Both the position numbers and the translations under genes were made by a program. Shown one piece after another: positions 27,097 through 36,641 of a DNA stretch of 64,000 nt. The notes beneath the pieces were generated by a model. It did not search any database and was not told where the DNA came from. It worked only from the letters and a program-made list of their open reading frames with translations. The stretch is from Streptomyces sp. H39-S7 (GTDB lineage Bacteria > Actinomycetota > Actinomycetes > Streptomycetales > Streptomycetaceae), in the NCBI RefSeq assembly GCF_027158205.1, contig NZ_JAPVLU010000019.1:101683-165682 (forward strand), in the 5' to 3' direction. The stretch's first letter is position 1. Each line of letters starts with the position of its first letter.

Positions 27097-27136
27097 GACC
27101 GCTACCGCGTCCCCGACGCGGTCAGGCCATCGCAGT

Positions 27137-27176
27137 CCGACGCCCCCGACCCGGTACTCCGGGCCGGGGGCGTCGG
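27137..27176 (+). terminator. Terminator after sucB
   Basis: CCGACGCCCCCG (27137-27148) pairs with CGGGGGCGTCGG (27165-27176), with an inner CCCGG/CCGGG stem and TACT loop. It ends the lpd-sucB unit. Confidence 0.85.
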
Positions 27177-27214
27177 CGTTGCACAGGACGTCGTACGGGA
27201 CGGGAGGCACCACC

Positions 27215-28231
27215 ATGCGCGCGGCGCGGCTGATCCACCTCGTCCTGCTGCTCCAGAACCGCGGCTCGATGCGGGCCGCCGAGCTGGCGGAGGCCCTGGA
27301 GGTCTCCGAGCGCACGGTCGCCCGGGACGTGCTGGCCCTGTCGGAGGCGGGCGTGCCGGTGTACGCCGAGCGCGGCAGAGCCGGCGGCTACCGGCTCGTC
27401 GGCGGGTACCGGACGCGCCTGACGGGGCTGGGACGGAACGAGGCGGAGGCGCTGTTCCTGTCCGGGGTACCGGGCGCGCTGCGCGACATGGGCCTGGCGG
27501 ACACCGGCTCCGCCGCCCGCCTCAAGGTCACCGCGGCCCTGCTCCCGGAGCTGCGGGACGCCTCGCACTCCGCCGCCCAGCGCTTCCACCTGGACGCGCC
27601 CGGCTGGTACCAGGAACCGGAGACACCACCGCTGCTCCCCGCACTCGCCGACGCCGTCTGGGACGACCGCCCCGTCAGCGCCCGCTACCGGCGGGGCGAG
27701 CGGGAGGTGGAGCGGGAGCTGGAGCCCTACGGCCTGGTCCTGAAGGGCGGCATCTGGTACCTGGCGGCCCGTACCGTGACCCCTGCGGCGGGGCAGTACC
27801 GGGTCTACCGCGTCGACCGCTTCACCGCCGTGGAGCCGGTCCCGGCCGCGACCGATGCCCCCGGCGGCCGCTTCGAGCGGGATCCCGGCTTCGACCTGCC
27901 CGGCTTCTGGGCGGAGCGCGCCGCCGAATTCGCCCGCGCGATCCTGCGCGACGAGGTCGTCGTACGGCTCACGGAGGCCGGCGCCCGGCGGCTGCCCGCC
28001 GTGGTCGACCGGGCCGCCGCGCAGGCGGCGCTGGACGCGGCCGGCCCGCCCGACGGGCGGACCGGCGTCACCGTCACCCTCCCCGTCGAATCACTCGACG
28101 TCGCCTTCACCCAACTGCTCGCGCTCGGCCCGGAGGCCGAGGTCATCGCGCCGGACGGGCTGCGCGAGCGCTTCGCGGAGGCGGCCAGGGCGATGGCGGA
28201 GCGGTACGCGCGGCACGAGCCGCAGCCGTAG
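27215..28231 (+). CDS. HTH/WYL-domain transcriptional regulator
   Basis: A 338-residue regulator of the YafY/PafBC type. The N-terminal winged helix (about 1-60) reads LLQNRGSMRAAELAEALEVS then ERTVARDVLALSEAG. The WYL domain (about 140-225) has PYGLVLKGGIWYLAART, and the C-terminal extension reads VTVTLPVESLDVAFTQLL. WYL domains sense ligands or nucleic acids in stress or metabolic control; the target is unknown. GGGAGG precedes ATG 27215. It converges on the SDR gene. Confidence 0.9.
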   Translation: MRAARLIHLVLLLQNRGSMRAAELAEALEVSERTVARDVLALSEAGVPVYAERGRAGGYRLVGGYRTRLTGLGRNEAEALFLSGVPGALRDMGLADTGSAARLKVTAALLPELRDASHSAAQRFHLDAPGWYQEPETPPLLPALADAVWDDRPVSARYRRGEREVERELEPYGLVLKGGIWYLAARTVTPAAGQYRVYRVDRFTAVEPVPAATDAPGGRFERDPGFDLPGFWAERAAEFARAILRDEVVVRLTEAGARRLPAVVDRAAAQAALDAAGPPDGRTGVTVTLPVESLDVAFTQLLALGPEAEVIAPDGLRERFAEAARAMAERYARHEPQP

Positions 28232-28255
28232 CCGTAAGAGATCCGACGACGCGTC

Positions 28256-29221
28256 CTACCGGTAATCCTCGACGGGAACCTCCCCGGTACCGGACGCCAC
28301 CTCCGCGAGGTAGCCCCAGGCGTCCGGGCGCGAGCCGTCCGTGTCGGTGAAGCCGTAGACCTGGGCGAGTTGGCCGCTGGACAGCGACTGGCCGTTCCAG
28401 CGGGCCACGTCCGGATCCGTGGCGAGGGCCGTGACGGCGCGGCCGATGAAGGCCGGGGACTCCGCGATGACGAAGTGCGGGCTGACCTTCGCCCCGTCGC
28501 GCCAGTTCGCCTCGGTCACCCCGAAGGTGTCGAGCATCTGCTCGGAGCGCAGGAACCCGGGGGTGAGGGAGACGGCGGTGCAGCCGTACTCCGCCAGCTC
28601 CTTCCCCAGGCCGAACGCCATCCGGATCGGCACGTTCTTCGTGACGTCGAAGAACAGGCTGTTGCGGTACTCCTTGTTGGTCTCGGCCGTGCCGTCGGTG
28701 ATCTCCACGACCAGGCCGCCGCGCCTGCGGATCAGCAGCGGCAGCGCGCAGTGGCTGGTGATCAGGTGGCTGTCGACGCCGAGGCGCAGCATCCGCAGGC
28801 CCTTCTCCAGGTCGATGTCCCACATCTTGGTGTCGAAGTCGATGTAGGCCTCGCCGCCCCAGGTGTCGTTGACGAGGACGTCGAGCCGCCCGTGGTCGCG
28901 GTCGATCCGGTCGACGAGGGCGCGGACCTGCTCGGGGTCGAGGTGGTCGGTCGGTACCGCGATGCCGGTGCCGCCGGCCGCGTCGATGAGTTCCGCGGTC
29001 TCCTCGATGGTCTCGGGCCGGTTCACCTCGCTGCGGCGCTCGCGCGTGGTGCGGCCGGTCGCGTAGACCACGGCGCCGGCCCGGCCCAGTTCCACGGCCA
29101 TCGCCCGCCCGGCGCCGCGGGTGGCTCCGGCGACCAGGACGACCTTGCCCTGGAGCGCGCCCGGGGTCGTGCCCTGGGGCGTGCTCCCGAACCCGTCATC
29201 GTCATTCTGCTTGTCGGCCAT
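28256..29221 (-). CDS. Short-chain dehydrogenase/reductase family protein with altered catalytic Tyr
   Basis: A 321-residue Rossmann protein: cofactor loop GATRGAGRAMAVE (about 32-44), LDVLVNDTWGG, and LTPGFLRSEQMLDTFGVTEA. The canonical Y-x-x-x-K motif reads F-D-V-T-K, so the catalytic Tyr is Phe (codon TTC, one base from TAC), and no usual Ser precedes it. It belongs to the long SDR branch related to DHRS1. It may be inactive, use another acid, or act as a binding protein. Upstream GGAGG supports ATG 29221. Single gene. Confidence 0.85.
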   Translation of the reverse strand: MADKQNDDDGFGSTPQGTTPGALQGKVVLVAGATRGAGRAMAVELGRAGAVVYATGRTTRERRSEVNRPETIEETAELIDAAGGTGIAVPTDHLDPEQVRALVDRIDRDHGRLDVLVNDTWGGEAYIDFDTKMWDIDLEKGLRMLRLGVDSHLITSHCALPLLIRRRGGLVVEITDGTAETNKEYRNSLFFDVTKNVPIRMAFGLGKELAEYGCTAVSLTPGFLRSEQMLDTFGVTEANWRDGAKVSPHFVIAESPAFIGRAVTALATDPDVARWNGQSLSSGQLAQVYGFTDTDGSRPDAWGYLAEVASGTGEVPVEDYR

Positions 29222-29304
29222 GCTGGACCTCCTGTAGTGGTTCGTACTGCACGACCGTCGCAGCCATACCCGACACCCTGTGTCAGGTTTCCTCCGGAGG
29301 CATC

Positions 29305-30300
29305 TTGCCGCTCCACATAGATCTGCTGACCGACCCCACCGGCACGCAGCTGCACGACTGGTACCAGGTGCTCGCCGCCGCCCTGGGCCACGACCTGCCC
29401 GGCGATCCGGTGCCCGCGTCCGAGGACGTGTACGCGCAGCTCGCGACGCCGAGCGCCTACAGCCGCAAGCTGCTGTGGCTGGCGCGGAACACCGCCGGCG
29501 CGCCGGTGGGAACCGCCGCGCTGCGGCTGTTCGACGAGCCGGGGCGCTCCCATCTCGCCTCCCTGGAGCTGTACTCGCACCCCGCCCACCGGCGGCTCGG
29601 TGCCGGTTCCCGGCTGCTGGCCACCGCCGTGGGCGCGGCCCGCGACGACGGGCGCCGCAGCCTCATCACGAGAACCACGGTCGGCACCCCGGGCGACCGC
29701 TTCCTGGCCACCCGTGCCTTCACCCCGGTCCTGAAGCTCACCTGGCGCCGGCTGCGGTTCGACAGCATGGACGCGGCCGCGATCGGCGCGCTCGCCGCCG
29801 AGGTGCATCCGGGCTACCGGCTGGAGACCTGGGAGGGCGTCGCCCCCGACGGGCTGATCGACGCTTTCGCGCTCGCCAAGCAGGCCATGGACGACATGCC
29901 GACCGGCGGGATGGACCTCGGCCACGTCCCGTGGACCGCCGAGCGGGTCCGGTCCATCGCCGAGGTCTTCGCCAAGCGCGGGGAACAGCTGATCACCGTG
30001 GCCGCGATCAGTGACGCGGACGGCTCGGTGGCCGGCTACACCGAGCTGGTCGTGCCGGCCGACGGCGCGGGGCGCGCGCTGCAGCACGACACGGCCGTCG
30101 TCCCCCGCCATCGCGGGCACGGCCTCGGGCGCTGGATGAAGGCGTCGATGATCCAGCGGATCGCGGCCGGGCAGCCCGCGGTGACGGAGATCGAGACCGA
30201 CAACGCCGACGACAACCGGCACATGGTCGCGATCAACGCGGGGCTCGGTTTCGTGCCCGTGCGGCAGACCGTGGAGTACCAGCTGAGCCTGGCGGAATGA
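29305..30300 (+). CDS. Tandem GNAT N-acetyltransferase
   Basis: A 331-residue protein with two GNAT domains. The N-terminal one (about 50-145) has LELYSHPAHRRLGAGSRLL as the acetyl-CoA loop. The C-terminal one (about 230-325) has TAVVPRHRGHGLGRWMKASM and ends EIETDNADDNRHMVAINAGLGF. The double layout resembles mycothiol synthase and aminoglycoside acetyltransferase relatives; the substrate is unknown. The start is TTG 29305 behind a strong CGGAGG, the only suitable start in the interval. Confidence 0.87.
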   Translation: MPLHIDLLTDPTGTQLHDWYQVLAAALGHDLPGDPVPASEDVYAQLATPSAYSRKLLWLARNTAGAPVGTAALRLFDEPGRSHLASLELYSHPAHRRLGAGSRLLATAVGAARDDGRRSLITRTTVGTPGDRFLATRAFTPVLKLTWRRLRFDSMDAAAIGALAAEVHPGYRLETWEGVAPDGLIDAFALAKQAMDDMPTGGMDLGHVPWTAERVRSIAEVFAKRGEQLITVAAISDADGSVAGYTELVVPADGAGRALQHDTAVVPRHRGHGLGRWMKASMIQRIAAGQPAVTEIETDNADDNRHMVAINAGLGFVPVRQTVEYQLSLAE

Positions 30301-30440
30301 GTTCTTCCGTCGCGTTCCGCGACCGCCGGGGGAGCGCTCTGCGACGTCATCCGGCCAATGAGGCCAAACGTGCGTAACGACACGGGCGCATACGGGGCAC
30401 TCCGCGTGCGTCCGGCCCCGGCAACCGGGAAGCTGGACGC

Positions 30441-30956
30441 GTGATGGACGAGACGGAGTTCTGGGAGATCATCGACAGCACCCGCGCGGCCGCGGACGGT
30501 GATCCGGAGGAACAGGCCGATCTGCTGATCGAGCGGCTCGCGCTGCTCGATCCGGACTCGGTCACGGACTTCGCGCGGCATTTCGAGACCCGCTTCGCGC
30601 GGGCCTTCCGGTGGGACGTGTGGAGCGCCGCGGACATCATGCTGGGCGGCGCGGACGACGAGGCGTTCGACTTCTTCCGCTGCTGGCTGATCGGCCAGGG
30701 CCGGCACGTCTTCGAGGGCGCCCTGCACAGCCCCGACGACCTGGCCTTCCTCGTCACCGAGTTCGACCCGGAGGTCGACGGCGACGCCGAGGAGCTGGGG
30801 TACGCGGCGGACGAGGCGTACGAGCAGCTCACCGGCGTGCGACTGCCCGACCTGGAGCTGCCGCGGCCCGGCGACCCGGAGGGCGAGCGGTTGGACATGG
30901 ACGACACGGACCTCATGGCGGACCGTTTCCCCAAGCTGTGGGCCCGTTTCGGCTGA
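30441..30956 (+). CDS. DUF4240 family protein
   Basis: A 171-residue acidic soluble protein opening with MDETEFWEIIDSTRAAADGD, the signature beginning of DUF4240, with WSAADIMLGGADDEAFDFF and RCWLIGQGRHVFEGAL in the centre. The family has no established function; members are frequent in Streptomyces. GTG 30441 and ATG 30444 are both possible starts. It converges on a GNAT gene with no obvious hairpin. Confidence 0.87.
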   Translation: MMDETEFWEIIDSTRAAADGDPEEQADLLIERLALLDPDSVTDFARHFETRFARAFRWDVWSAADIMLGGADDEAFDFFRCWLIGQGRHVFEGALHSPDDLAFLVTEFDPEVDGDAEELGYAADEAYEQLTGVRLPDLELPRPGDPEGERLDMDDTDLMADRFPKLWARFG

Positions 30957-31006
30957 CGGCGGGCGCGGCCTGACGCCGTTGACGGGCGCCCGGGGCCGCG
31001 GATCGG

Positions 31007-31528
31007 CTACGGAGCCGGCGTGGCCTGCTGCCCTGCGGTGAGGTCCAGCGGCCGGCCCATCAGCACGTCGTCCACGTAGGCGCCCTGCAGCAGGAACTCG
31101 CCCGGCAGGACCCCCTCGACCGTGTATCCGAGCGACTCGTAGAGCCGCCGCGCCGGGGCGTTGTGGCCCAGCACCCGCAGCGTCATCCGGGTCGCGCCCT
31201 GCCGGCCCGCCTCCCGCAGCGCCTCGTCCATCAGCCTGCGGGCGATGCCCCGGCCGCGGGCCCAGGTGTCCACGGCGAGCCCCTGGATCTGGCGGACGTG
31301 CGCGTTGCACCGCAGCGGGGTGGGCAGGACGATCCGCACGTAGCCGGCCAGCCGGCCGTCGATCTCGGCGACCAGGATCTCCTCGGGCGTGTGGCGCTCG
31401 TCGTAGAACGGCTCGCCGGGGTCGGGCTGCGGCTGCACCGCGTGCAACGGGGACCAGGTGCGGACGTCGATCCCGATGAGGCCGGCTTCGTCGGCGTAGG
31501 TCGCCGGACGGATCATCACATCTGACAT
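31007..31528 (-). CDS. GNAT family N-acetyltransferase
   Basis: A 173-residue single-domain acetyltransferase. The acetyl-CoA binding signature is VDTWARGRGIARRLMDEAL (about 98-116), followed by NAPARRLYESLGYTVEG; the N-terminus is MSDVMIRPATYADEAGL. RimI-like proteins and small-molecule acetylases share this form, so the acceptor is unknown. It is divergent from the TIGR01777 gene (78 bp gap). Confidence 0.9.
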   Translation of the reverse strand: MSDVMIRPATYADEAGLIGIDVRTWSPLHAVQPQPDPGEPFYDERHTPEEILVAEIDGRLAGYVRIVLPTPLRCNAHVRQIQGLAVDTWARGRGIARRLMDEALREAGRQGATRMTLRVLGHNAPARRLYESLGYTVEGVLPGEFLLQGAYVDDVLMGRPLDLTAGQQATPAP

Positions 31529-31605
31529 ACCGGCTTACTCTGCCATGCACGGCTCCCGGCCCTGGCAGCACCCCGTGCGGACCCGGCGCGGGCAGAATAG
31601 GCCCC

Positions 31606-32499
31606 ATGCGTATCGCAGTCACCGGCGCTTCGGGCCTCATCGGCTCCGCCCTCGTCCGCTCCCTCCGCGCCGACGGGCACGAGGTTTCCCGCCTGGTCCG
31701 GCGCGAACCCGCCGGCCCCGACGAGGTCCGCTGGGACCCCGCGCGCCAGTTCGTGGACGTCCAGGGGCTGGCGGGCTGCGACGCGGTCGTCCACCTCGCC
31801 GGGGCGGGCGTCGGCAACCACCGCTGGACCGCCGCGTACAAGAAGGAGATCCACGACAGCCGGGTCCTGGGCACCACCGCGATCGCCCGGGCCGTCGCGT
31901 CCCTCGACACCCCGCCCAAGGTTCTCGTCTGCGGTACCGCGGTCGGGTACTACGGCGACACCGGTGACCGGCCGGTGGACGAGGACGGCCCGTCCGGCGA
32001 CAACTTCCTCGCCGGCGTCGTCCGGGACTGGGAGGCCGCCGCGGAGCCCGCGGCCGCGGCCGGCATCCGGACGGTGTTCGCCCGCACCGGGCTCGTCGTG
32101 TCGCGTGCGGGCGGCGCCTGGGGGCGGCTGTTCCCGCTCTTCAACGCCGGGCTCGGCGGCCGGCTCGGCGACGGGCGCCAGTACTGGAGCTTCATCTCCC
32201 TGCACGACGAGATCGCCGCTTTCCGCCACATCATCGACACCGGGAGCCTGTCGGGGCCGGTGAACCTGACGGCACCGGAACCCCTCACCAACCGCGAGGT
32301 GACCGCCGCGATGGGCCGCGTCCTGCGCCGGCCCACCCTCGCCGCCGTCCCGGCGTTCGCCCTGCGCATCGCGCTCGGCGAGTTCTCCGAGGACGTCCTG
32401 ATGAGCCAGCGCGTGCTGCCGCGGCGGCTGCTCGACTCGGGCTTCACGTTCGCCTTCCCGGGCATCGAGGAGAGCATCCGGGCGGCACGCGGGCACTGA
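31606..32499 (+). CDS. TIGR01777 family NAD-dependent epimerase-like protein
   Basis: A 297-residue extended-SDR protein. The cofactor loop is TGASGLIGSALVRSL (about 6-20). VHLAGAGVGNHRWT, CGTAVGYYGDTGDR and the C-terminal domain VLMSQRVLPRRLLDSGF are hallmarks of the TIGR01777/YfcH family. The substrate and even the reaction are not established. ATG 31606. Its last codons form the first unit of a degenerate tandem repeat that continues into the intergenic region. Confidence 0.92.
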   Translation: MRIAVTGASGLIGSALVRSLRADGHEVSRLVRREPAGPDEVRWDPARQFVDVQGLAGCDAVVHLAGAGVGNHRWTAAYKKEIHDSRVLGTTAIARAVASLDTPPKVLVCGTAVGYYGDTGDRPVDEDGPSGDNFLAGVVRDWEAAAEPAAAAGIRTVFARTGLVVSRAGGAWGRLFPLFNAGLGGRLGDGRQYWSFISLHDEIAAFRHIIDTGSLSGPVNLTAPEPLTNREVTAAMGRVLRRPTLAAVPAFALRIALGEFSEDVLMSQRVLPRRLLDSGFTFAFPGIEESIRAARGH

Positions 32500-32607
32500 G
32501 CGGGGGCTCACGGGCGCTGAGTGGGAGCACGCGGGTGCTGGGTGGCTCACAGGCACCGAGCGGCCGTACGTGGGCACTTACCGGCCGCAGCGCGGGCACT
32601 GAGTGCC
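32486..32607. repeat. Degenerate ~20-bp tandem repeat at the end of the TIGR01777 gene
   Basis: About six imperfect copies of a 19-23-bp unit with core CACGCGGGCACTGAGCGG run from the last four codons through the stop into the spacer. Variants include CGGGCGCTGAGTGG, CGGGTGCTGGGTGG, AGGCACCGAGCGG, TGGGCACTTACCGG and CGGGCACTGAGTGC. Several copies repeat the gene's own terminal CAC-TGA. The remaining bases to 32722 are unremarkable. Confidence 0.75.
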
Positions 32608-32722
32608 GAAAGGCTGAATCGCACCGCACACCCGGTGCATCAGCCACGTGCGATGAGGGCATGACCCCTACCAGCGCCAGCTGACGCGAGCGGGGAACGA
32701 AGCCAACCTCCGGAGGGGCATC

Positions 32723-34036
32723 GTGCTCTCAACAGCACGGCAAGCGGACGTCGTCGTGATCGGAGCCGGGCTCGCGGGCCTGGCGGCGGCGCAGCATCTG
32801 ACCAGCGCGGGACTGACCGTCACCGTGCTGGAGGCGGGATCACGGGTCGGCGGCCGGATGGCCACCGACACGGTGGACGGCTTCCGGCTCGACCGCGGCC
32901 CGCAACTGCTCAACATGGCCAACCCCGACCTCCGGCGCACCCCGGGGCTCCAGGGGCTGCGGCTGCGCCCGTTCGCCCCCGGCGCCCTGGTGCGGGCCGG
33001 CGGGCGCGGCTACCGCGTCGGCGACACCCGCGGCGCCCGGGCCCGCGCCATGCTCTCCGCCGCCAGGACCCCGTTCGGCGACACCCTCGACCGGGCGGGA
33101 CTCGGCACCGCCCTCAACCGGCTGGCCGCCACCTCCACCGCCCGGCTCCTCGCCCGGCCCGAGACCACCGCGGCCGCCGCACTCGCCGCCCGCGGCTTCG
33201 CGCCCCGCCTCGTCGACGGCTTCGTGCGCCCGCGCCTGAACGCCCTGCTCTGCGACCCGGAGCTCTCCACCTCCAGCCGCTGCGCGGACCTCGTGCTGCG
33301 CGGCTTCGCCCGTGGCGGCACGTGTCTGCCCGCCACCGGCGCGGCCACCGTCCCGCAGCGCCTCGCCGCCGCCCTGCCGCCGGGCACCGTGCGGCTCGGT
33401 GTCCGGGCGACCGCCGTCGCCGTCAACGCCGTCGACACCGCCACCGACGGCCGGGGAACCGGTCAACTGCCCTGTCGCGCCGTGGTGGTGGCCACCGGCG
33501 CCCGCGCCGCCGGCGAACTCCTCCCCGGACTGCGGGTCCCCGCCTTCCACCCCGTCACGGTCGTCCACCACGCCGCACCCCGGTCCCCGCTGCGCGAACC
33601 CCTCCTGGTCCTCGACGCGGACCGGCACGGGCCCGTCTCGCACACGCTGCCGGCCAGCGAGCTGGACCCCTCGCGCGCGCCGGCCGGACGCGCCCTCGTC
33701 ACGTCCGTCCTCCTCGGCCGGCAGGAGACCGGCGGCGCCGACGACATCGCCGTCCGCAAACACCTGGCCGAGCTGTACGAGACCTCGACGGACGACTGGG
33801 AGCCGCTGGCCGCCCACCACGACCCCGAGGCCGTCCCCGTGATGACCGCCCCGCACGACTTACGGCGCCCGGTCCGCCTCCTGTGCGGCCTCTACGTCTG
33901 CGGCGACCACCGCGACACCAGCACCGTCCAGGGCGCCCTCGTCTCCGGCCGCCGCGCCGCCACCCACCTCCTCGCGGACTTCGGCTACCGCCCGGCGGCG
34001 GCCGTCCCCTCCCGCCAGGCCGGGGAAGCGGCCTGA
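32723..34036 (+). CDS. FAD-dependent amine oxidase/phytoene-desaturase-like oxidoreductase
   Basis: A 437-residue flavoprotein: dinucleotide motif VVVIGAGLAGLAAAQHL (9-25), VLEAGSRVGGRMAT, and the C-terminal FAD-binding LYVCGDHRDTSTVQGALVSG. This is the layout of NAD(P)-binding amine oxidase/protoporphyrinogen-oxidase-like enzymes. The substrate is unknown. Codon 380 is the rare TTA (33860-33862), so full-length product may need the bldA tRNA and appear late in growth. GTG 32723 follows CCGGAGGGG. Confidence 0.87.
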   Translation: MLSTARQADVVVIGAGLAGLAAAQHLTSAGLTVTVLEAGSRVGGRMATDTVDGFRLDRGPQLLNMANPDLRRTPGLQGLRLRPFAPGALVRAGGRGYRVGDTRGARARAMLSAARTPFGDTLDRAGLGTALNRLAATSTARLLARPETTAAAALAARGFAPRLVDGFVRPRLNALLCDPELSTSSRCADLVLRGFARGGTCLPATGAATVPQRLAAALPPGTVRLGVRATAVAVNAVDTATDGRGTGQLPCRAVVVATGARAAGELLPGLRVPAFHPVTVVHHAAPRSPLREPLLVLDADRHGPVSHTLPASELDPSRAPAGRALVTSVLLGRQETGGADDIAVRKHLAELYETSTDDWEPLAAHHDPEAVPVMTAPHDLRRPVRLLCGLYVCGDHRDTSTVQGALVSGRRAATHLLADFGYRPAAAVPSRQAGEAA

Positions 34037-34058
34037 CGGCCACCCCGTGAAAGGGCGT

Positions 34059-35534
34059 TCAGCCCAAGGACAGCCCTAGCGCGGCCGCCCGCTCGAAGAA
34101 GCCCCGCCCCGCACCGCTGTCCCGGAACGGCTCCAAGCGCCGCGCGAAGTCCCGTACGTACTCCACCGCCCGCGTGGAGCGCATCTCGGTCGCCTGCTGC
34201 ATCGCCTCTCCCGCCAGCACGCACGCCAGGTCCACCTCCCCCAGCCCCAGCCGCGCCGTGGCCAGCACCGTCCGGCAGAACACCCGGCTCCGCGCGTACC
34301 CCGGCCCCCGCAGTTGCAGCGAACGCTCGGCGTACTGCGCCGAGGCCCGGTACTGCTGCAGGTCCCGGTGGCAGTGGCCGAACTCGTCGGCGAGCTGTGC
34401 CTCGTCGAAGAACCGTGCCCAGGGCGGGACTTCGTCCCCCGCCCGCGCCGCGTCCAGCGAGCGCTCCGCGCGCGCGAGCGCCGCCGAGCAGGCCCGCATC
34501 TCACCGAGCAGACCGTGCCCGCGCGCCTCCGCCGCGTGCAGGAGGGCCTGCACGACGGCGGGCGCGCTCGTGCCGACCCCCTGCTGCGCCACCCGCGCCA
34601 GCTGGACCGCCTCGCGCCCGTGCCCGAGGTACACCGCCTGGCGGCTCATCGTGACGAGGACGTAGCCGCCGTAGACGCGGTCCGCGGACGCCTGGGCGAG
34701 GCGCAGGGACTGGACGAAGTAACGCTGGGCGAGGCCGTGCGCGCCGATGTCGTACGACGTCCAGCCGGCCAGCCGCGTCAGGTCGGCGACCGCGCCGAAC
34801 AGACGGCGTCCCAGGGCCTCGCCGTACGTGCCGCGCAGCATCGGCTCGGCCTCGTGCTCGAGGTACCGGACGAGCGCCTGGCGGGCGTGGCCGCCGCCGT
34901 ACGTGTTGTCGAGGGTCCGGAAGAGGTCGCCGACGGAGCGCAGCGCGGCGATGTCGCCCATGGTGACGCGCTGGCGGGAGACGGTGGCGCGGCCCGGCCC
35001 GTGGCCGCGCGTCTGCGCGGGGATCCGGGCCCGGCCGGCCCGTTCTGGCTCCCCGGAGCCACCGGCCCCCGCCCCGCAGCCGTGCGCCACATGCTCGTCG
35101 GGCCGCCCGATGAGCCAGTCGCGGCTCGGCACCACCAGCCCGGCCGGTGTGAACGCGATCTTGCGCAGTTCGGCCTGGCTGCCGGTGTCCTTCCGCCACA
35201 GCCCGCTGATGATGTCGACCGCTTCCTCCGGCCCCGAGGCGAACTCCAGGCCCGCGTAGACCGGCGCGCACGCGTCGAGCCCGAGGTCCTGTGCGGACAG
35301 CCGCCGCCCCAGCCGTCGCGTGAAGACCTCGGCGATGAGGGCGGGCGTGGTGCCGCGTGGCTGCTGGCCGCGCAGCCAGCGCGTCACGGAGGTCTTGTCG
35401 TAGCGCAGGTCCAGGCCGTGCTCGATACCGAGCTGATCGACCCGGCGGGCGAGCCCCGCGTTGGAGAAGCCGGCCTCCGAGATCAGGGTGGCCAGCTGGC
35501 GGTTGGGGGAACGCTGTGGGGATCGGTCCGTCAT
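34059..35534 (-). CDS. TPR-containing regulator of the NsdA/NsdB-like kind
   Basis: A 491-residue protein with an N-terminal helix-turn-helix-like domain (NRQLATLISEAGFSNAGLAR, TSVTRWLRGQQPRG), a Gly/Arg-rich linker (about 150-180) and a long tetratricopeptide-type helical region (about 190-480; AQRYFVQSLRLAQ, ARVAQQGVGTSAP). Similar Streptomyces proteins control sporulation and antibiotics. It is a paralogue of the island regulator at 44347-45735: both contain RLAGWT...FD/YDIG and AQR-F-QSLRLA blocks. Divergent from lipB. Confidence 0.8.
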   Translation of the reverse strand: MTDRSPQRSPNRQLATLISEAGFSNAGLARRVDQLGIEHGLDLRYDKTSVTRWLRGQQPRGTTPALIAEVFTRRLGRRLSAQDLGLDACAPVYAGLEFASGPEEAVDIISGLWRKDTGSQAELRKIAFTPAGLVVPSRDWLIGRPDEHVAHGCGAGAGGSGEPERAGRARIPAQTRGHGPGRATVSRQRVTMGDIAALRSVGDLFRTLDNTYGGGHARQALVRYLEHEAEPMLRGTYGEALGRRLFGAVADLTRLAGWTSYDIGAHGLAQRYFVQSLRLAQASADRVYGGYVLVTMSRQAVYLGHGREAVQLARVAQQGVGTSAPAVVQALLHAAEARGHGLLGEMRACSAALARAERSLDAARAGDEVPPWARFFDEAQLADEFGHCHRDLQQYRASAQYAERSLQLRGPGYARSRVFCRTVLATARLGLGEVDLACVLAGEAMQQATEMRSTRAVEYVRDFARRLEPFRDSGAGRGFFERAAALGLSLG

Positions 35535-35791
35535 CGGCTGTGCGGTCCACTTCCTTCGAGGGAACGGAAGTGCGTGAATGTAACGGCCGGTAGTACCACG
35601 ATCACCGTCCGAGGCTCAGATTCCCCCGAACGGGTGACGCCCTGCCCCATTGCCTCGTAAAGCCCGGCCTTCCGATCACCGACCGTGCTACCGACGCGGG
35701 ACGCGAACCCCTTCGAGGACCGCCTCCTCCCCTCCCCCGCGCCGGTCGTACAGTTGCAGGGGCGCCAACGAGGCGATTACGAGGAGCTGAC

Positions 35792-36571
35792 GTGACTGAC
35801 CTGCACTTCGTCCACCTGGGCTTCGGGCCGGACGCCGTCGAGTACCAGGAGGCGTGGCAGGAGCAGCGCCGGGTGCACGCCGCGCGCTTCGAGGACGAGA
35901 TCCCCGACACCTGCCTCCTGCTGGAGCACCCGCCGGTCTACACCGCGGGCCGCCGCACCGCCGACAACGAGCGCCCGCTGGACGGGACGCCGGTCGTCGA
36001 CGTGGACCGCGGCGGCAAGATCACCTGGCACGGCCCCGGCCAGCTCGTCGGCTACCCGATCCTCAAGCTGCCGCGCCCGGTCGACGTCGTCGCGCACGTC
36101 CGCCGCCTCGAGGACGCGCTGATCGCGACCTGCGCCGAGTTCGGCCTGGAGACCACCCGCATCGAGGGCCGCAGCGGCGTCTGGGTGCTGGGCGACCCCG
36201 TCGAGCAGCGGGCGGCGGGCGGCCTGACGCTGGACTTCGACCCGCGGCTCGCGGACGAGGAGTTCGACCCGCGGCTGAACGGCCCGGAGTACGCCCCGTC
36301 CAACGCCGGCCAGCGCCGGGAGGACCGCAAGCTCGCGGCCATCGGCATCCGCGTCGCCAAGGGCGTGACGATGCACGGCTTCGCGATCAACTGTGACCCG
36401 GACAACACCTGGTTCGACCGGATCGTGCCGTGCGGCATCCGGGACGCCGGGGTGACGTCGCTCTCCAACGAGCTGGGCCGGGACATCTCCGTCACCGACG
36501 TCGTGCCGGTGATCGAGAAGCACCTGCGGGCGGTGCTGGAGACCGCGGCGCCCCTCCCCCGGGCCGTGTAG
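35792..36571 (+). CDS. lipB: Octanoyltransferase LipB
   Basis: A 259-residue enzyme moving octanoyl from acyl carrier protein to lipoyl domains. Signatures: [29 protein letters not shown], the Lys in [17 protein letters not shown] and the acyl-enzyme Cys in RIVPCGI. GTG 35792 follows GAGGAG. lipA is 154 bp downstream. An insertion around residues 145-175 ([16 protein letters not shown]...) lengthens it relative to E. coli LipB, which seems usual in actinomycetes. Supplies lipoyl groups to SucB encoded nearby. Confidence 0.96.
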   Translation: MTDLHFVHLGFGPDAVEYQEAWQEQRRVHAARFEDEIPDTCLLLEHPPVYTAGRRTADNERPLDGTPVVDVDRGGKITWHGPGQLVGYPILKLPRPVDVVAHVRRLEDALIATCAEFGLETTRIEGRSGVWVLGDPVEQRAAGGLTLDFDPRLADEEFDPRLNGPEYAPSNAGQRREDRKLAAIGIRVAKGVTMHGFAINCDPDNTWFDRIVPCGIRDAGVTSLSNELGRDISVTDVVPVIEKHLRAVLETAAPLPRAV

Positions 36572-36641
36572 GGCTCCGCGGGAGGCGTGGGAGGCCGTCA
36601 CCCCCTTGGGGGAATGCCCCCACGAGCCTGCTGGTTGCCTC

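Noticed and set aside
32486-32607. CRISPR array
   Set aside because: Units are contiguous and degenerate with no distinct spacers, and no cas genes are present.
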